This document shows, piece after piece, positions 33,022 to 42,053 of a DNA stretch of 64,000 nucleotides. The notes under the pieces are model-generated. The model had not been told where the DNA came from. It saw only the letters and a program-made list of their open reading frames with translations, and did no database searches. The DNA comes from CAZUYC01 sp964624475 (GTDB lineage: Bacteria > Myxococcota_A > UBA9160 > SMWR01). The position numbers were made by a program, and so were the translations under genes. Where the stretch lies: NCBI GenBank assembly GCA_964624475.1, contig CAZUYC010000088.1, forward strand, positions 32,368-96,367, written 5' to 3'. Every line of letters begins with the position of its first letter. Within the stretch, counting starts at the first letter, position 1.

Positions 33022-34290
33022 ATGAACAGCGCCCCTACCAGGCTCCCGGTTCGCCGCAGCCCGCCCGACATCCACGCGGCCGTCGCCTCGGTCGAGGCCG
33101 CGCTCGCCGACATCCGCGCCGGCAAGATGGTGATCCTCGTCGATGACGAGGACCGCGAGAACGAGGGCGACCTGTGCATGGCGGCGGAGAAGGTGACGCC
33201 CGAGGCGATCAACTTCATGGCCAAGCACGCGCGGGGGCTCGTCTGCCTCTCGCTGACGGAGGAGAGGCTCGACCAGCTCCGGCTCTCGCTGATGGTCCCC
33301 GACTACGAGAACAGCTCGGGCTTCGGCACGGCCTTCACCGTCTCGATCGAGGCCCGCCACGGGGTCACCACCGGGATCTCGGCGGCCGACCGCGCCACCA
33401 CGATCCGGACCGCGATCGCCGACGACGCGCGGCCGAACGACATCGTGCGCCCCGGCCACGTCTTCCCGCTGCGCGCGCGCGAGGGAGGGGTGCTGCGCCG
33501 GACCGGGCAGACGGAGGGGTCGGTCGACCTCGCGCGGCTCGCCGGGCTCAAAGCCGCGGGCGTGATCTGCGAGATCATGAACGACGACGGCACGATGGCG
33601 CGGCTGCCCGACCTGGTGGAGTTCGGCCGCGCCCACGGCATCCAGATCCTCACCATCGTCGACCTGATCCAGTACCGCCTGCGCAAGGAGAAGCTCGTGC
33701 GCCGCGCCGCGGTGGCCGAGCTCCCGACCGCCCAGGGCGAGTTCCGCGCCATCATCTACGAGAACGAGATCGACCGCGTCGACCACCTGGCGCTGGTCAA
33801 GGGCGAGATCCAGCCCGAGCACCCGGTGCTGGTGCGCGTCCACAGCGAGTGCCTGACGGGCGACGCCTTCGGCTCGCGGCGCTGCGACTGCGGCGAGCAG
33901 CTCCAGGCGGCGATGAAGCTGATCGAGGAGGAGGGCTGCGGCGTGCTCCTCTACATGCGCCAGGAGGGGCGCGGCATCGGGCTCATGAACAAGATCCGCG
34001 CCTACGCGCTCCAGGACCAGGAGGGCCTCGACACGGTCCAGGCCAACGAGAAGCTCGGCTTCCCGCCCGACATGCGCGACTACGGCGTCGGGGCGCAGAT
34101 CCTGCGCGACCTCGGCGTGCGCCGGATGCGCCTCATCACCAACAACCCGGGCAAGCGAGCCGGGATCGAGGGCTACGGGCTCACCATCGTCGACCGCATC
34201 CCGCTCGAGATCCAGCCGAACGAGAAGAACCTGGAGTACCTGCGCACCAAGAAGGAAAAGCTCGGGCACGTGCTCCACCTCATGAGCTGA
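33022..34290 (+). CDS. ribBA: Bifunctional DHBP synthase / GTP cyclohydrolase II
   Basis: This 422-residue riboflavin enzyme makes both precursors of lumazine. The N-terminal RibB half (about 15-215) makes 3,4-dihydroxybutanone 4-phosphate from ribulose 5-phosphate, with DDEDRENEGDL and the HGVTTGISA loop. The C-terminal RibA half opens the GTP ring, with zinc cysteines in ECLTGDAFGSRRCDCG and the active loop RQEGRGIGL. The length is normal for a fusion. The ATG at 33022 is chosen because the longer frame upstream runs through intergenic repeat. The other rib genes are not nearby. Confidence 0.95.
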   Translation: MNSAPTRLPVRRSPPDIHAAVASVEAALADIRAGKMVILVDDEDRENEGDLCMAAEKVTPEAINFMAKHARGLVCLSLTEERLDQLRLSLMVPDYENSSGFGTAFTVSIEARHGVTTGISAADRATTIRTAIADDARPNDIVRPGHVFPLRAREGGVLRRTGQTEGSVDLARLAGLKAAGVICEIMNDDGTMARLPDLVEFGRAHGIQILTIVDLIQYRLRKEKLVRRAAVAELPTAQGEFRAIIYENEIDRVDHLALVKGEIQPEHPVLVRVHSECLTGDAFGSRRCDCGEQLQAAMKLIEEEGCGVLLYMRQEGRGIGLMNKIRAYALQDQEGLDTVQANEKLGFPPDMRDYGVGAQILRDLGVRRMRLITNNPGKRAGIEGYGLTIVDRIPLEIQPNEKNLEYLRTKKEKLGHVLHLMS

Positions 34291-34362
34291 GGAGGGCGCG
34301 GCCCGTCGAGGGTGCCGTCGCTTCGGAGCGCCGGGGTCGGCCGCACGAGGGAGCCGAAACGC

Positions 34363-35352
34363 ATGTTCGATTCCGTGGAGAAGGTGAGGCAGAGCCTCGC
34401 CGAGCAGAGCTACATCTGCGACGCGAAGATCGCGACCGTGGTCTTCCTCGCCCACCGCCTCGAGAAGCCGGTGCTCGTCGAGGGCCCGGCGGGCGTCGGC
34501 AAGACGGAGCTCGCGAAGGTGGTGGCGGCGGCCACCGGCCGCAACCTGATCCGCCTCCAGTGCTACGAGGGCCTCGACGAGGCCAAGGCCCTCTACGAGT
34601 GGGAGTACTCCAAGCAGCTCCTCTACACGCAGATCCTGAAGGAGAAGTTCACCGCGGTCATGTCCGGGGCGACCACGATCCGCGAGGCGGCCGAGCGGGT
34701 GGGGCGGGAGGACTCCGTCTTCTTCTCCCGCCACTTCATCGTCGCGCGCCCGCTCTTGAACGCGATCACCGCGGCCGAGCCCACGCTGCTCCTCATCGAT
34801 GAAGTGGACAAGTCCGACCCGGAGTTCGAGGCCTTCCTGCTCGAGGTGCTCTCGGACTTCCAGGTGAGCGTGCCCGAGCTCGGCACGATCCGGGCGGAGC
34901 GGCGCCCGCTCGTCTTCCTGACCTCCAACAACGCCCGGGAGATGAGCGACGCGCTCAAGCGCCGCTGCCTGCACCTCTTCATCGACTACCCGAACACGGA
35001 GCTCGAGCGGAAGATCCTGGAGACGAAGGTGCCCGAGGCCGACAAGCGCCTGGTCGAGGACCTCGTCGCGATGATGCAGCGCCTGCGGCAGCTCGATCTC
35101 AAGAAGGCCCCGTCGATCAGCGAGACCCTCGACTGGGCGCGGGCGCTGCTCGCGCTCAACGCGAGCGAGCTCTCGGAGGATCTCGTGAACCAGACCTTCA
35201 GCGTGATCCTCAAGTACGAGGGCGACGTGCACAAGGCCCAGGGCGAGCTCTCGAAGCTGCTCCAACGCAAGACGGCGGAGGTCGAGGCGCAGGCGCCGTC
35301 CCGGGCCGCCGTGCCGCCGCCCGCGGCGATCAAGAAGGGGGCGCTGCACTAG
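34363..35352 (+). CDS. MoxR-family AAA+ ATPase
   Basis: This 329-residue AAA+ chaperone has Walker A EGPAGVGKTE, Walker B TLLLIDEVDK, and an SNNAREMSDALKRRC sensor/arginine region. MoxR ATPases work with VWA-domain proteins in metal insertion or enzyme maturation, and a VWA gene follows after 84 bases. The closest style is the CoxD/CoxE pair of molybdenum hydroxylase maturation, but no such hydroxylase is in the window, so the client is unknown. The ATG at 34363 has GGGAG upstream. The 40-residue C-terminal tail is Ala/Pro-rich. Confidence 0.88.
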   Translation: MFDSVEKVRQSLAEQSYICDAKIATVVFLAHRLEKPVLVEGPAGVGKTELAKVVAAATGRNLIRLQCYEGLDEAKALYEWEYSKQLLYTQILKEKFTAVMSGATTIREAAERVGREDSVFFSRHFIVARPLLNAITAAEPTLLLIDEVDKSDPEFEAFLLEVLSDFQVSVPELGTIRAERRPLVFLTSNNAREMSDALKRRCLHLFIDYPNTELERKILETKVPEADKRLVEDLVAMMQRLRQLDLKKAPSISETLDWARALLALNASELSEDLVNQTFSVILKYEGDVHKAQGELSKLLQRKTAEVEAQAPSRAAVPPPAAIKKGALH

Positions 35353-35436
35353 CAGCTCGACGAACTACGCTCGGCTTCGCCTCGCGGCGCGCGCCTTCGG
35401 CGCTTGCTCGAGCCCGAAGCGGCTCCGGAGCCCCTC

Positions 35437-36858
35437 GTGCAGAAGAAGATCCTCGAGTTCACGAACATCCTGCGCAAGAGCGGGATCCGCGTCTCGACCG
35501 CGGAGACGATCGACGCCTTCCTCGCGCTCGACCAGCTCTCGATCGACGAGCGCGAGGTCTTCAAGGACGCGCTGCGCACGACGATGGTCAAGCGCGGCGA
35601 GGAGGTCCCCGCCTACGACGAGCTCTTCGACCTGTTCTGGTCGGGCTTCTACGACAGCCTGCGCCAGGCCTTCGGGCAGGCGGCCGCGGGCCTCGACGCG
35701 ACCGGGATCGACCTCGAGGAGCTCATGCGGCGCCTGGCCGAGCTGCTGCGCGCCAGCGGCGGCGAGCTCGGGGACCTCTCGGATCTGGCCCGGGCGCTCC
35801 TCACCTCGGACCTGAGCGCGATCGAGCGGCTGATCCGCCAGGCGGCGGAGCAGGCGGGCGTCGGCCGGATCGAGAACTTCCTGCAGGTCGGCTTCTACAG
35901 CCGGCGCACGCTCGACCAGATGGGCCTCGAGGGCGCGCGCGACGAGCTCCAGGACCTGGCCTCCCGCCTCGAGGCGGCCGGCCTCTCGCCGGAGGAGGCG
36001 CAGGCGCTGCGGCGGCTCCTGGAGGGGCTGCTCGAGGCGGCCCGGCGCTCGGTGCGGGCGTTCACCGAGCGCGAGCTCCAGCAGCAGAACCACGACTACA
36101 TGGAGAAGTTCCGGCGCGAGACGCTGCTCGAGAAGAGCTTCTACCACCTGAGCGAGGACGAGATCCGGCGCATGCGGGAGGTCGTGGAGCGGCTCGCCCA
36201 GCGCATCAAGAACGTGCTCTCGATCCGCCGCCGCCGCTTGAAGCGCGGCAAGCTCGACCTCCACCAGACGCTGCGCCGCAACATGTCGCACGGCGGGATC
36301 CCCTTCGAGCTGGTCTTCAAGCAGCGCAAGAAGGACCGCCCGAAGCTCGTCATCCTCTGCGACGTCTCGTCCTCGGTGGCGAACGTCTCGCGCTTCATGC
36401 TCCAGTTCATGTACACGCTCCAGGTCGCCTTCACCAAGATCCGCTCCTTCGTCTTCGTGGCGGAGCTCGGCGAGGTGACGGACCTCTTCCAGACCGGCGA
36501 GATCGGCGACAGCATCGAGCAGGCCCTCGAGGGCGGCGGGACGATCAACGTCTACACCCGCTCGAACTTCGGCTACGCCTTCCACCACTTCTGGCAGAAC
36601 CACCTCTCGGCGATCGACAACAAGACGACCGTGCTGATCCTGGGCGACGCGCGCAACAACTACAACGATCCGCGCGCCTGGTGCCTGCGCGACATCCACA
36701 CCAAGGCGAAGAACGTGGTCTGGCTCAACCCGGAGAGCCCGAGCGCCTGGGGCTTCGGCGACTCGGTGATGGACCGCTACCTGCCGTTCTGCGACCACGC
36801 CGAGGAGTGCCGCAACCTGCGCCAGCTCTCGGCCATGGTCGACCGCCTGATCCTGTAG
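35437..36858 (+). CDS. VWA (CoxE-like) domain protein, MoxR partner
   Basis: This is a 473-residue cytoplasmic protein. The N-terminal half is helical (about 1-270, with FWSGFYDSLRQAFGQ and long Leu/Glu/Arg helices). The C-terminal VWA domain has an intact MIDAS motif, LVILCDVSSSVANVSRFML. The GTG at 35437 is preferred over a TTG eleven codons upstream, because GGAG stands six bases before it. The MoxR-VWA pair is a widespread AAA+ machine for cofactor or metal loading. The real partner cannot be named from context. Confidence 0.85.
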   Translation: MQKKILEFTNILRKSGIRVSTAETIDAFLALDQLSIDEREVFKDALRTTMVKRGEEVPAYDELFDLFWSGFYDSLRQAFGQAAAGLDATGIDLEELMRRLAELLRASGGELGDLSDLARALLTSDLSAIERLIRQAAEQAGVGRIENFLQVGFYSRRTLDQMGLEGARDELQDLASRLEAAGLSPEEAQALRRLLEGLLEAARRSVRAFTERELQQQNHDYMEKFRRETLLEKSFYHLSEDEIRRMREVVERLAQRIKNVLSIRRRRLKRGKLDLHQTLRRNMSHGGIPFELVFKQRKKDRPKLVILCDVSSSVANVSRFMLQFMYTLQVAFTKIRSFVFVAELGEVTDLFQTGEIGDSIEQALEGGGTINVYTRSNFGYAFHHFWQNHLSAIDNKTTVLILGDARNNYNDPRAWCLRDIHTKAKNVVWLNPESPSAWGFGDSVMDRYLPFCDHAEECRNLRQLSAMVDRLIL

Positions 36859-36879
36859 GACGGCAGGCCGCAAAGAGAA

Positions 36880-36906
36880 CGCCCCGCCGGCGGGGCCGGC
36901 GGGGCG
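36880..36906 (+). terminator. Stem-loop after the VWA gene
   Basis: An 11-base perfect stem (CGCCCCGCCGG / CCGGCGGGGCG) with a 5-base loop lies 21 bases after the stop. There is no T-run, so it may act as a rho-assisted terminator or a 3' stabiliser. Confidence 0.6.
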
Positions 36907-36919
36907 TCAGTGGGCGGAG

Positions 36920-36985
36920 GGCGGTGGATAGATGATGGGGGGTGAGAGGTTGGACATTTCTCACAGAAATGTCGCATCCACCGCC
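36920..36985. promoter_or_regulatory. Nested inverted repeat with an AT-rich 9-bp palindrome
   Basis: Outer arms GGCGGTGGAT (36920-36929) and ATCCACCGCC (36976-36985) enclose a perfect inner palindrome GACATTTCT-CAC-AGAAATGTC (36953-36973). The inner arms are much more AT-rich than the surroundings, as expected for a repressor operator, while the outer arms could form an RNA stem. It lies between the VWA terminator and miaB. The rest of the 36859-37187 gap is unusually AT-rich and has no clear gene. Confidence 0.55.
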
Positions 36986-37187
36986 GCTCCACAAACCTCC
37001 TGGCTCGAAACAGAGGCATTATGCGGATCGGAACGCGTCGAGTCAAACGGTATTTCTCTACAGGGGGCGGAATGCCGGCGGGATGCCAGAGCGGGATGAA
37101 AATAAAAAAAGTCCATTGTTTTCATATGGTTGATCGTATGAAGGAGATCTTGGACTCGAGGGATCTTCTCAGCCGGGGAGGGGGGTC

Positions 37188-38639
37188 GTGACCCGCGCCC
37201 GGCGCGTTCACGTGCGCACCTACGGGTGCCAGATGAACGTCCACGACTCCGAGAAGCTGGCGAACCTCCTGCTCCACCATGGCTATACGCCCACGGAGAC
37301 CCCCGAGGACGCGGATCTCCTGCTGATCAACACCTGCTCGATCCGGGACAAGGCCGAGCAGCACCTCTACAGCGACCTCGGGGCGCTGCGCGCGTGGCGC
37401 GACGGCGCGCCGGGCCGCGTCCTCGCGGTGGGGGGCTGCGTCGCCCAGCAGGAGGGTGGGGCGATCCTGCGCCGCTTCCCGCAGGTCGACTTCGTCTTCG
37501 GGACCCACAACCTGCGCCTCGTCCCCGCCCTCGCCGAGGCCGCGGCGGCGGGCGAGCGCTCGGTCCGCGTCGAGGAAAGCCGCGGGCTCGACCGCTTCGA
37601 CCTCCCGGAGCGCCATCCCGCCTACGTCGGGCCGACGCCCGGGCGCGCCTTCGTGACCGCCATGGAGGGCTGCGACCTCTTCTGCAGCTTCTGCATCGTG
37701 CCGCGGACGCGGGGGCGCGAGGTCAGCCGGCCCGCCGCGGCGATCCTCGCCGAGGCCGCGGCGCTCGCCGGCCGCGGCGTGCGCGAGATCACGCTGCTCG
37801 GCCAGACGGTGAACGCGTACGGCCGCCACGACCTGCGCCGGGACCGCGGCGCCCTGGCCGGGACCGTCCCCTTCGCGGCGCTGCTCCGGCGCCTCGACCG
37901 CGTCCCGGGGCTCGCGCGGCTGCGCTACACGAGCCCGCACCCGATTTTCTTCGACGCGGACCTGGCCCGGGCCCACGGCGAGCTCGCGAGCCTCTGCCCG
38001 CACGTCCATCTCCCGCTCCAGAGCGGCTCCGACGCCGTGCTCGCGCGCATGCGCCGCCGCTACACGCGGGACGGCTACCGCCGGGTGGTCGACGCGCTGC
38101 GCCAGGCGCGGCCCGACCTCGCGCTCACCAGTGACCTGATCGTGGGCTTCCCCGCCGAGACGGACGCGGAGTTCCGGGACACGCTCGCGCTCGTGCGCGA
38201 GGTCGGGTTCGTCGACGCGTACTCCTTCCGCTACTCGCCCCGGCCCGGCACCGCGGCCGCGGAGCTCGCCGACCCGGTCGCGGCCGAGGTTGCGCAGGCG
38301 CGCCTCGAGGAGCTCCAGGCCGAGCTGCGGGCGCTCACCTTCGCGGCGCACCTCTCGCGCGTCGGGGAGCGGACCGAGGTCCTGGTGACCGGCCCGAGCC
38401 GCCGGGGCGGATCGCAGCTCTCGGGCCGCGATCCCTACCACCGGGTCGTGAACTTCGAGGCGGACCCGGCGGCGGCCCCGCCCGGCTCCCTGGTCGGGGT
38501 GCGCCTCCTCGCCGCCACGCCCCACTCGCTCCTGGGCCGCCTCGAGGAGGACGGCGCGCCCGCCCTCGGCGGTCCTGTCGTGAAGCCGGCGGCCCCGCGG
38601 GCCGATGAGCTGATCCAGATCCACACCCCGAGGCCCTAG
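37188..38639 (+). CDS. miaB: tRNA-2-methylthio-N6-dimethylallyladenosine synthase MiaB
   Basis: This 483-residue radical-SAM methylthiotransferase modifies A37 of tRNAs reading UNN codons. Auxiliary-cluster cysteines are in RTYGCQMNVHDSE (Cys14), NTCSIRDKAEQ and GGCVAQQEG. The radical-SAM triad is CDLFCSFC. The C-terminal TRAM-like RNA-binding domain is RTEVLVTGPSRRG onward. The conserved MiaB loop LPLQSGSD is present. The start is GTG with GGAGGGGGG just upstream. It is followed at 61 bases by a response-regulator gene. Confidence 0.93.
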   Translation: MTRARRVHVRTYGCQMNVHDSEKLANLLLHHGYTPTETPEDADLLLINTCSIRDKAEQHLYSDLGALRAWRDGAPGRVLAVGGCVAQQEGGAILRRFPQVDFVFGTHNLRLVPALAEAAAAGERSVRVEESRGLDRFDLPERHPAYVGPTPGRAFVTAMEGCDLFCSFCIVPRTRGREVSRPAAAILAEAAALAGRGVREITLLGQTVNAYGRHDLRRDRGALAGTVPFAALLRRLDRVPGLARLRYTSPHPIFFDADLARAHGELASLCPHVHLPLQSGSDAVLARMRRRYTRDGYRRVVDALRQARPDLALTSDLIVGFPAETDAEFRDTLALVREVGFVDAYSFRYSPRPGTAAAELADPVAAEVAQARLEELQAELRALTFAAHLSRVGERTEVLVTGPSRRGGSQLSGRDPYHRVVNFEADPAAAPPGSLVGVRLLAATPHSLLGRLEEDGAPALGGPVVKPAAPRADELIQIHTPRP

Positions 38640-38700
38640 GCCTGCCTCGCCCCGGAGGGACCGGCGGGCGACGCGCCGCGGTCCCGGGAGAGGCAGGCGG

Positions 38701-40506
38701 ATGGCCAAGGCGCGCGTCCTCGCGGTCGACGACCAGCGCTATTTCCGCGAGCTGATCGCGGGACTGCTCGTCGACGAGGGCTACGCGGCCGAGACCGTGG
38801 CGAGCGGCGAGGAGGCCCTGCGCGCCCTCGAGCGCTCCCACTTCGACGTCGTGATCACCGATCTCGTCATGCCGGGGATGGACGGCAGCGAGCTCGTCCG
38901 CCGCGTCAAGCAGCGCGATCCCGAGCAGGACGTGGTGGTCGTGACCGGTGTCATCGACGTCGCGACCGCCGTCGAGGCGATGAAGCTCGGCGCGAGCGAC
39001 TACCTGCTCAAGCCCTTCGACGGGCGGGCGCTCGCGGTGATGCTCGAGGAGCTCCTCCGGCGCCGCCGCATCAAGGCCGAGCGCGACCGCCTGCTGGCCG
39101 AGAACATCGAGTACATCGCGGAGACGCGCCTGCTCGAGCGCGCGCTCGGCCTCTTCTGCGCCGTCGCCGTCGAGCCGCTCGTGGAGCGCACGCTGCGGGC
39201 GTTGTGCGTCGAGACCGGCGCCCAGGGCGGCGTGCTGTGGGCGGCCTCCGAGAGCGTCCCGGGACGCCTGGAGCTCGCCGGGGCCCACGGCCTCGTGCGG
39301 CTCGCGGAGGAGCCGGCGAGCCTCGAGCCCGCCGACCTGCCGCCGGAGCTCGCCCCCGAGGACGCGCGCGCCGTCTTCGCGGCGTGGGGCGACGGCGCGC
39401 GCAGGCCCGCCCTCTATCTGGCGCTGCGCCGCGACGGCGCACTGCTCGGGCTCGCGCGCCTGACCGACAAGCTCGAGGGCGGCCCCTTCGAGGAGGTCGA
39501 CCGGATGGCGGGCGAGCGGCTCGCGCGCCACGCGGAGGTCGCGCTCGCGAACGCGCTGCGCATGCGCGCGCTCGAGCGCCGCTCCTTCGAGGACCCGGAC
39601 ACGGGCGTGTGGCGCCACGCGTTCCTGGAGGACGTGGCGCGCGGCGAGCTCGAGAAGGCGCACCGCTTCGGGCGCAGCCTCGCGCTGCTCGCGATCGATC
39701 CGGGCCTGGAGGACGGGGAGCGCGCGGCCCCGGACGCGGCCCCGGCGGTGGCTCGCGCGCTCGCGGGGGTGCTGCGCGCGACCGACCTGCTCGCCGTCGA
39801 CGCCCGCGGGCGCTTCCACGTGCTCCTGGTCGAATGCGATGCCCTCGGCGCCGCGGTCTTCAAACGCCGCTGCCGCGAGGCGCTCGAGCGCTGCGAGGTC
39901 CACGCGCAGCTCCGCCCGCGCATCGCGTCCGCGAGCTACCCCGGAGACGGCAACCAGCTCGAGGGGCTGGAGCGCTGCCTCGAGGCGCGGCTCGAGGCCG
40001 GGCGACGCAGCATCGTCGCCTCGCTCTCGCTCGACCGCCTGGAGCTCTCCGACGCGCTCCGCGCGCTGCTGCGCGAGGGCGCGGGCGCCCGCGCCGAGAC
40101 CGCCGCGCAGATCGTGCGCTTCGCGCTCGGCGAGGTCGGGCGCCGGCCGCGCGAGCGCAGCCTGGTCTACGTCGCGCCCGGCGAGGCGCTGGCCGCCCCC
40201 GTGCGCGAGGCGTTCGAGTCGCTGCGCGGCGTGCGCAGCCGCACCGAGGTGATCGTCCTCGGCGGAGAACGGCCGCCCGAGGACGCCCCGTCGCTCACGT
40301 GGGTCCCGCCCGAGCGCGTCCCCGACCTCGTTCCGTGCCTGGTCCACTACGCCGACGGCTCGGCCTATGCGCTCGTGCGGGCCCCGGGGAGCCCGAGCGG
40401 GCCGACGCGCCTCTTCCACTCGGCCGATCGCGAGCTGGTCGAGTACCTCGCCCTGCGCCTCCAGAAGGAGCTCGCCCTGCCGCGGACGCTCGAGGAGGCC
40501 GCGTGA
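38701..40506 (+). CDS. Response regulator with GAF-like and degenerate GGDEF domains
   Basis: This is a 601-residue protein. The receiver domain (1-120) is intact: acidic DD at 10-11, phospho-acceptor Asp54 in VITDLVMPGMDG, VVVTG and LLKPF. A linker helix and GAF-like domain (about 140-290) follow. Residues about 300-450 resemble a GGDEF fold starting FEDPDTGVWRHAF, but the GGDEF loop reads ARGRF, so cyclic-di-GMP synthesis is not expected. The end (460-601) is unassigned. The gene is the first of three overlapping genes (GTGA overlaps) ending at 42505. A phosphorylation-controlled adaptor role is inferred. Confidence 0.82.
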   Translation: MAKARVLAVDDQRYFRELIAGLLVDEGYAAETVASGEEALRALERSHFDVVITDLVMPGMDGSELVRRVKQRDPEQDVVVVTGVIDVATAVEAMKLGASDYLLKPFDGRALAVMLEELLRRRRIKAERDRLLAENIEYIAETRLLERALGLFCAVAVEPLVERTLRALCVETGAQGGVLWAASESVPGRLELAGAHGLVRLAEEPASLEPADLPPELAPEDARAVFAAWGDGARRPALYLALRRDGALLGLARLTDKLEGGPFEEVDRMAGERLARHAEVALANALRMRALERRSFEDPDTGVWRHAFLEDVARGELEKAHRFGRSLALLAIDPGLEDGERAAPDAAPAVARALAGVLRATDLLAVDARGRFHVLLVECDALGAAVFKRRCREALERCEVHAQLRPRIASASYPGDGNQLEGLERCLEARLEAGRRSIVASLSLDRLELSDALRALLREGAGARAETAAQIVRFALGEVGRRPRERSLVYVAPGEALAAPVREAFESLRGVRSRTEVIVLGGERPPEDAPSLTWVPPERVPDLVPCLVHYADGSAYALVRAPGSPSGPTRLFHSADRELVEYLALRLQKELALPRTLEEAA

Positions 40507-42053
40507 GCCCCCCGTCGACGCAGGTGCTGATCGCGGATGGCGACGCCGAGCGCTGCCGCCGCATCGCCGAGGCCTGCGCGGCCCGCGGTCTCGCCTGCCA
40601 GGTCGCGGCGCACGGCGGAACGGCCCTCGAGCTCGCCCTGGACGAGCTGCCGCGGGTGCTCGTCTCCCAGGTCGACCTCCCGCTGATCGACGGTCCGCGC
40701 CTGGCCTCGATCCTGCGCACGAATCCGCGCACCCGCGCCCTGCAGGTGCTCTACCTCGCGGACCGGGCCGAGCAGGTGCATCGCCCCGACCTCGCCGACC
40801 GCGTCCTCCCGGCGCCCGTCGACCCCGAAATCGTGGCGGGCTGCGTCCAGGCGAGCCTCGCGGGCCGCAGCGAGGCCGACGCCGCCGCGCCCGGCTCCGA
40901 GCCCGGCGGCGTCGAAGGCGAGCTCTCGCAGCTCGCGCTCGCCGACCTCCTCCAGCTCTTCCAGGTGAGCCGGCGCACGGGTGTCGTCGAGCTCGCGCAG
41001 GACCTGGGCCGCGGGCGGCGCCGGGAGGGCCGGGTGGTGCTGCGCGAGGGCCAGGTGGTCGCCGCCTCGGTCGGCGCGATCCGCGGCGAGAAGGCCCTCT
41101 ACCGGATGCTCGCCTGGGACCGCGGGAGCTTCGGCTTCCGCCCGCAGGCGGTGGACGTGGAGGAGGAGATCCGCACGCCGACGCGCGCGCTCCTGCGCGA
41201 AGGCCTGCGCCAGCTGCGCGAGTGGGAGCAGGTCGCCGTCGAGCTCCCCGCGCTCGGCGCGCGGGCCGGGCTGCGCATCCCGCGCTCGGCGCTCCCGAGC
41301 GTGATCCACCCGCTGACGCAGGAGGTGCTGCTCGCGCTCGAGCACGGATCGCGCGTGGCCGACGTGGTCGACCGCTGCTCCTTCCCCGATTACCAGGTGC
41401 TGCGGACGCTCCACACCCTGGTCGAGCGCGGCATGGTCGAGCTGCGCGCGGAACCCGAGGGCTTGGTCCCGGCAGCCGACGCGCGCCTGTTCACCACGTC
41501 CGGCACCGCCCGGCTGCGCGAGTGGCTCGACCTCGAGCGGCCGGGGGGCCTCGCGGCGCGTCAGGCCAAGGTGCTGGTGCTCGCGGCCTGCGGGGACGCG
41601 ATCCGGCGCTTCGTGGACCTGCTGGCGCGGCTTCCGGGCGTGGACCTCGGCTCGGCCGCGAGCGAGCTCGCCGCGGACGACCTCGCGCCGATCGCGCGGC
41701 TCGTCGTGGACGAGCAGGTAGGGATCGACCTCGTGCACTGCCCGGCCGACCCGCGCTTCGCGCCGGTCTGGCCGCTGGCGGCCCACGGGGCCCTCGCCGC
41801 CCTGCTGCTCGTGGGCTCGCCCGCCGGGCGCGCGGCGGCCGCGCTGCGGCCCGCCGCGCGGGTGCTGGCGGCGGCACCGCGCGCGCGGCTCCTGACCCTG
41901 GCGCTGCTCGGGCGGGGCGAGCGCGCGAGCGCGGAGGAGGTGGACGGCCACCTGCCGCTGCTTGCGCGCGATGCGTTCTGCGCCCTGCACGTCGATGCGC
42001 CGGTCGAGGCCGAGTCGCGGCTGCGCGAGCTCCTGGCGAGGCTCCTGCCGTGA
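40503..42053 (+). CDS. Pseudo-receiver / DUF4388 (PATAN) protein
   Basis: This is a 516-residue protein. The receiver-like domain (about 5-118) has Gln56 (VLVSQVDLPLIDG) where the phospho-acceptor Asp should be, so it is probably not phosphorylated. A DUF4388/PATAN domain (about 140-245: LSQLALADLLQLFQVSRRTG and the strand GRVVLREGQVVAASVG) follows; such domains are common in deltaproteobacterial signalling. A winged-helix-like segment (about 250-320) and an MglA-like alpha/beta region (about 355-500) without a P-loop complete it. The GTG start overlaps the stop of the previous gene. It is likely a binding or scaffolding partner of the upstream regulator. Confidence 0.75.
   Translation: MSPPSTQVLIADGDAERCRRIAEACAARGLACQVAAHGGTALELALDELPRVLVSQVDLPLIDGPRLASILRTNPRTRALQVLYLADRAEQVHRPDLADRVLPAPVDPEIVAGCVQASLAGRSEADAAAPGSEPGGVEGELSQLALADLLQLFQVSRRTGVVELAQDLGRGRRREGRVVLREGQVVAASVGAIRGEKALYRMLAWDRGSFGFRPQAVDVEEEIRTPTRALLREGLRQLREWEQVAVELPALGARAGLRIPRSALPSVIHPLTQEVLLALEHGSRVADVVDRCSFPDYQVLRTLHTLVERGMVELRAEPEGLVPAADARLFTTSGTARLREWLDLERPGGLAARQAKVLVLAACGDAIRRFVDLLARLPGVDLGSAASELAADDLAPIARLVVDEQVGIDLVHCPADPRFAPVWPLAAHGALAALLLVGSPAGRAAAALRPAARVLAAAPRARLLTLALLGRGERASAEEVDGHLPLLARDAFCALHVDAPVEAESRLRELLARLLP

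Noticed and set aside
37138..37191. A 17-codon frame whose stop overlaps the miaB start
   Set aside because: No ribosome site stands before its ATG and the peptide has no attenuator-like codon run. It is probably chance in the AT-rich leader.
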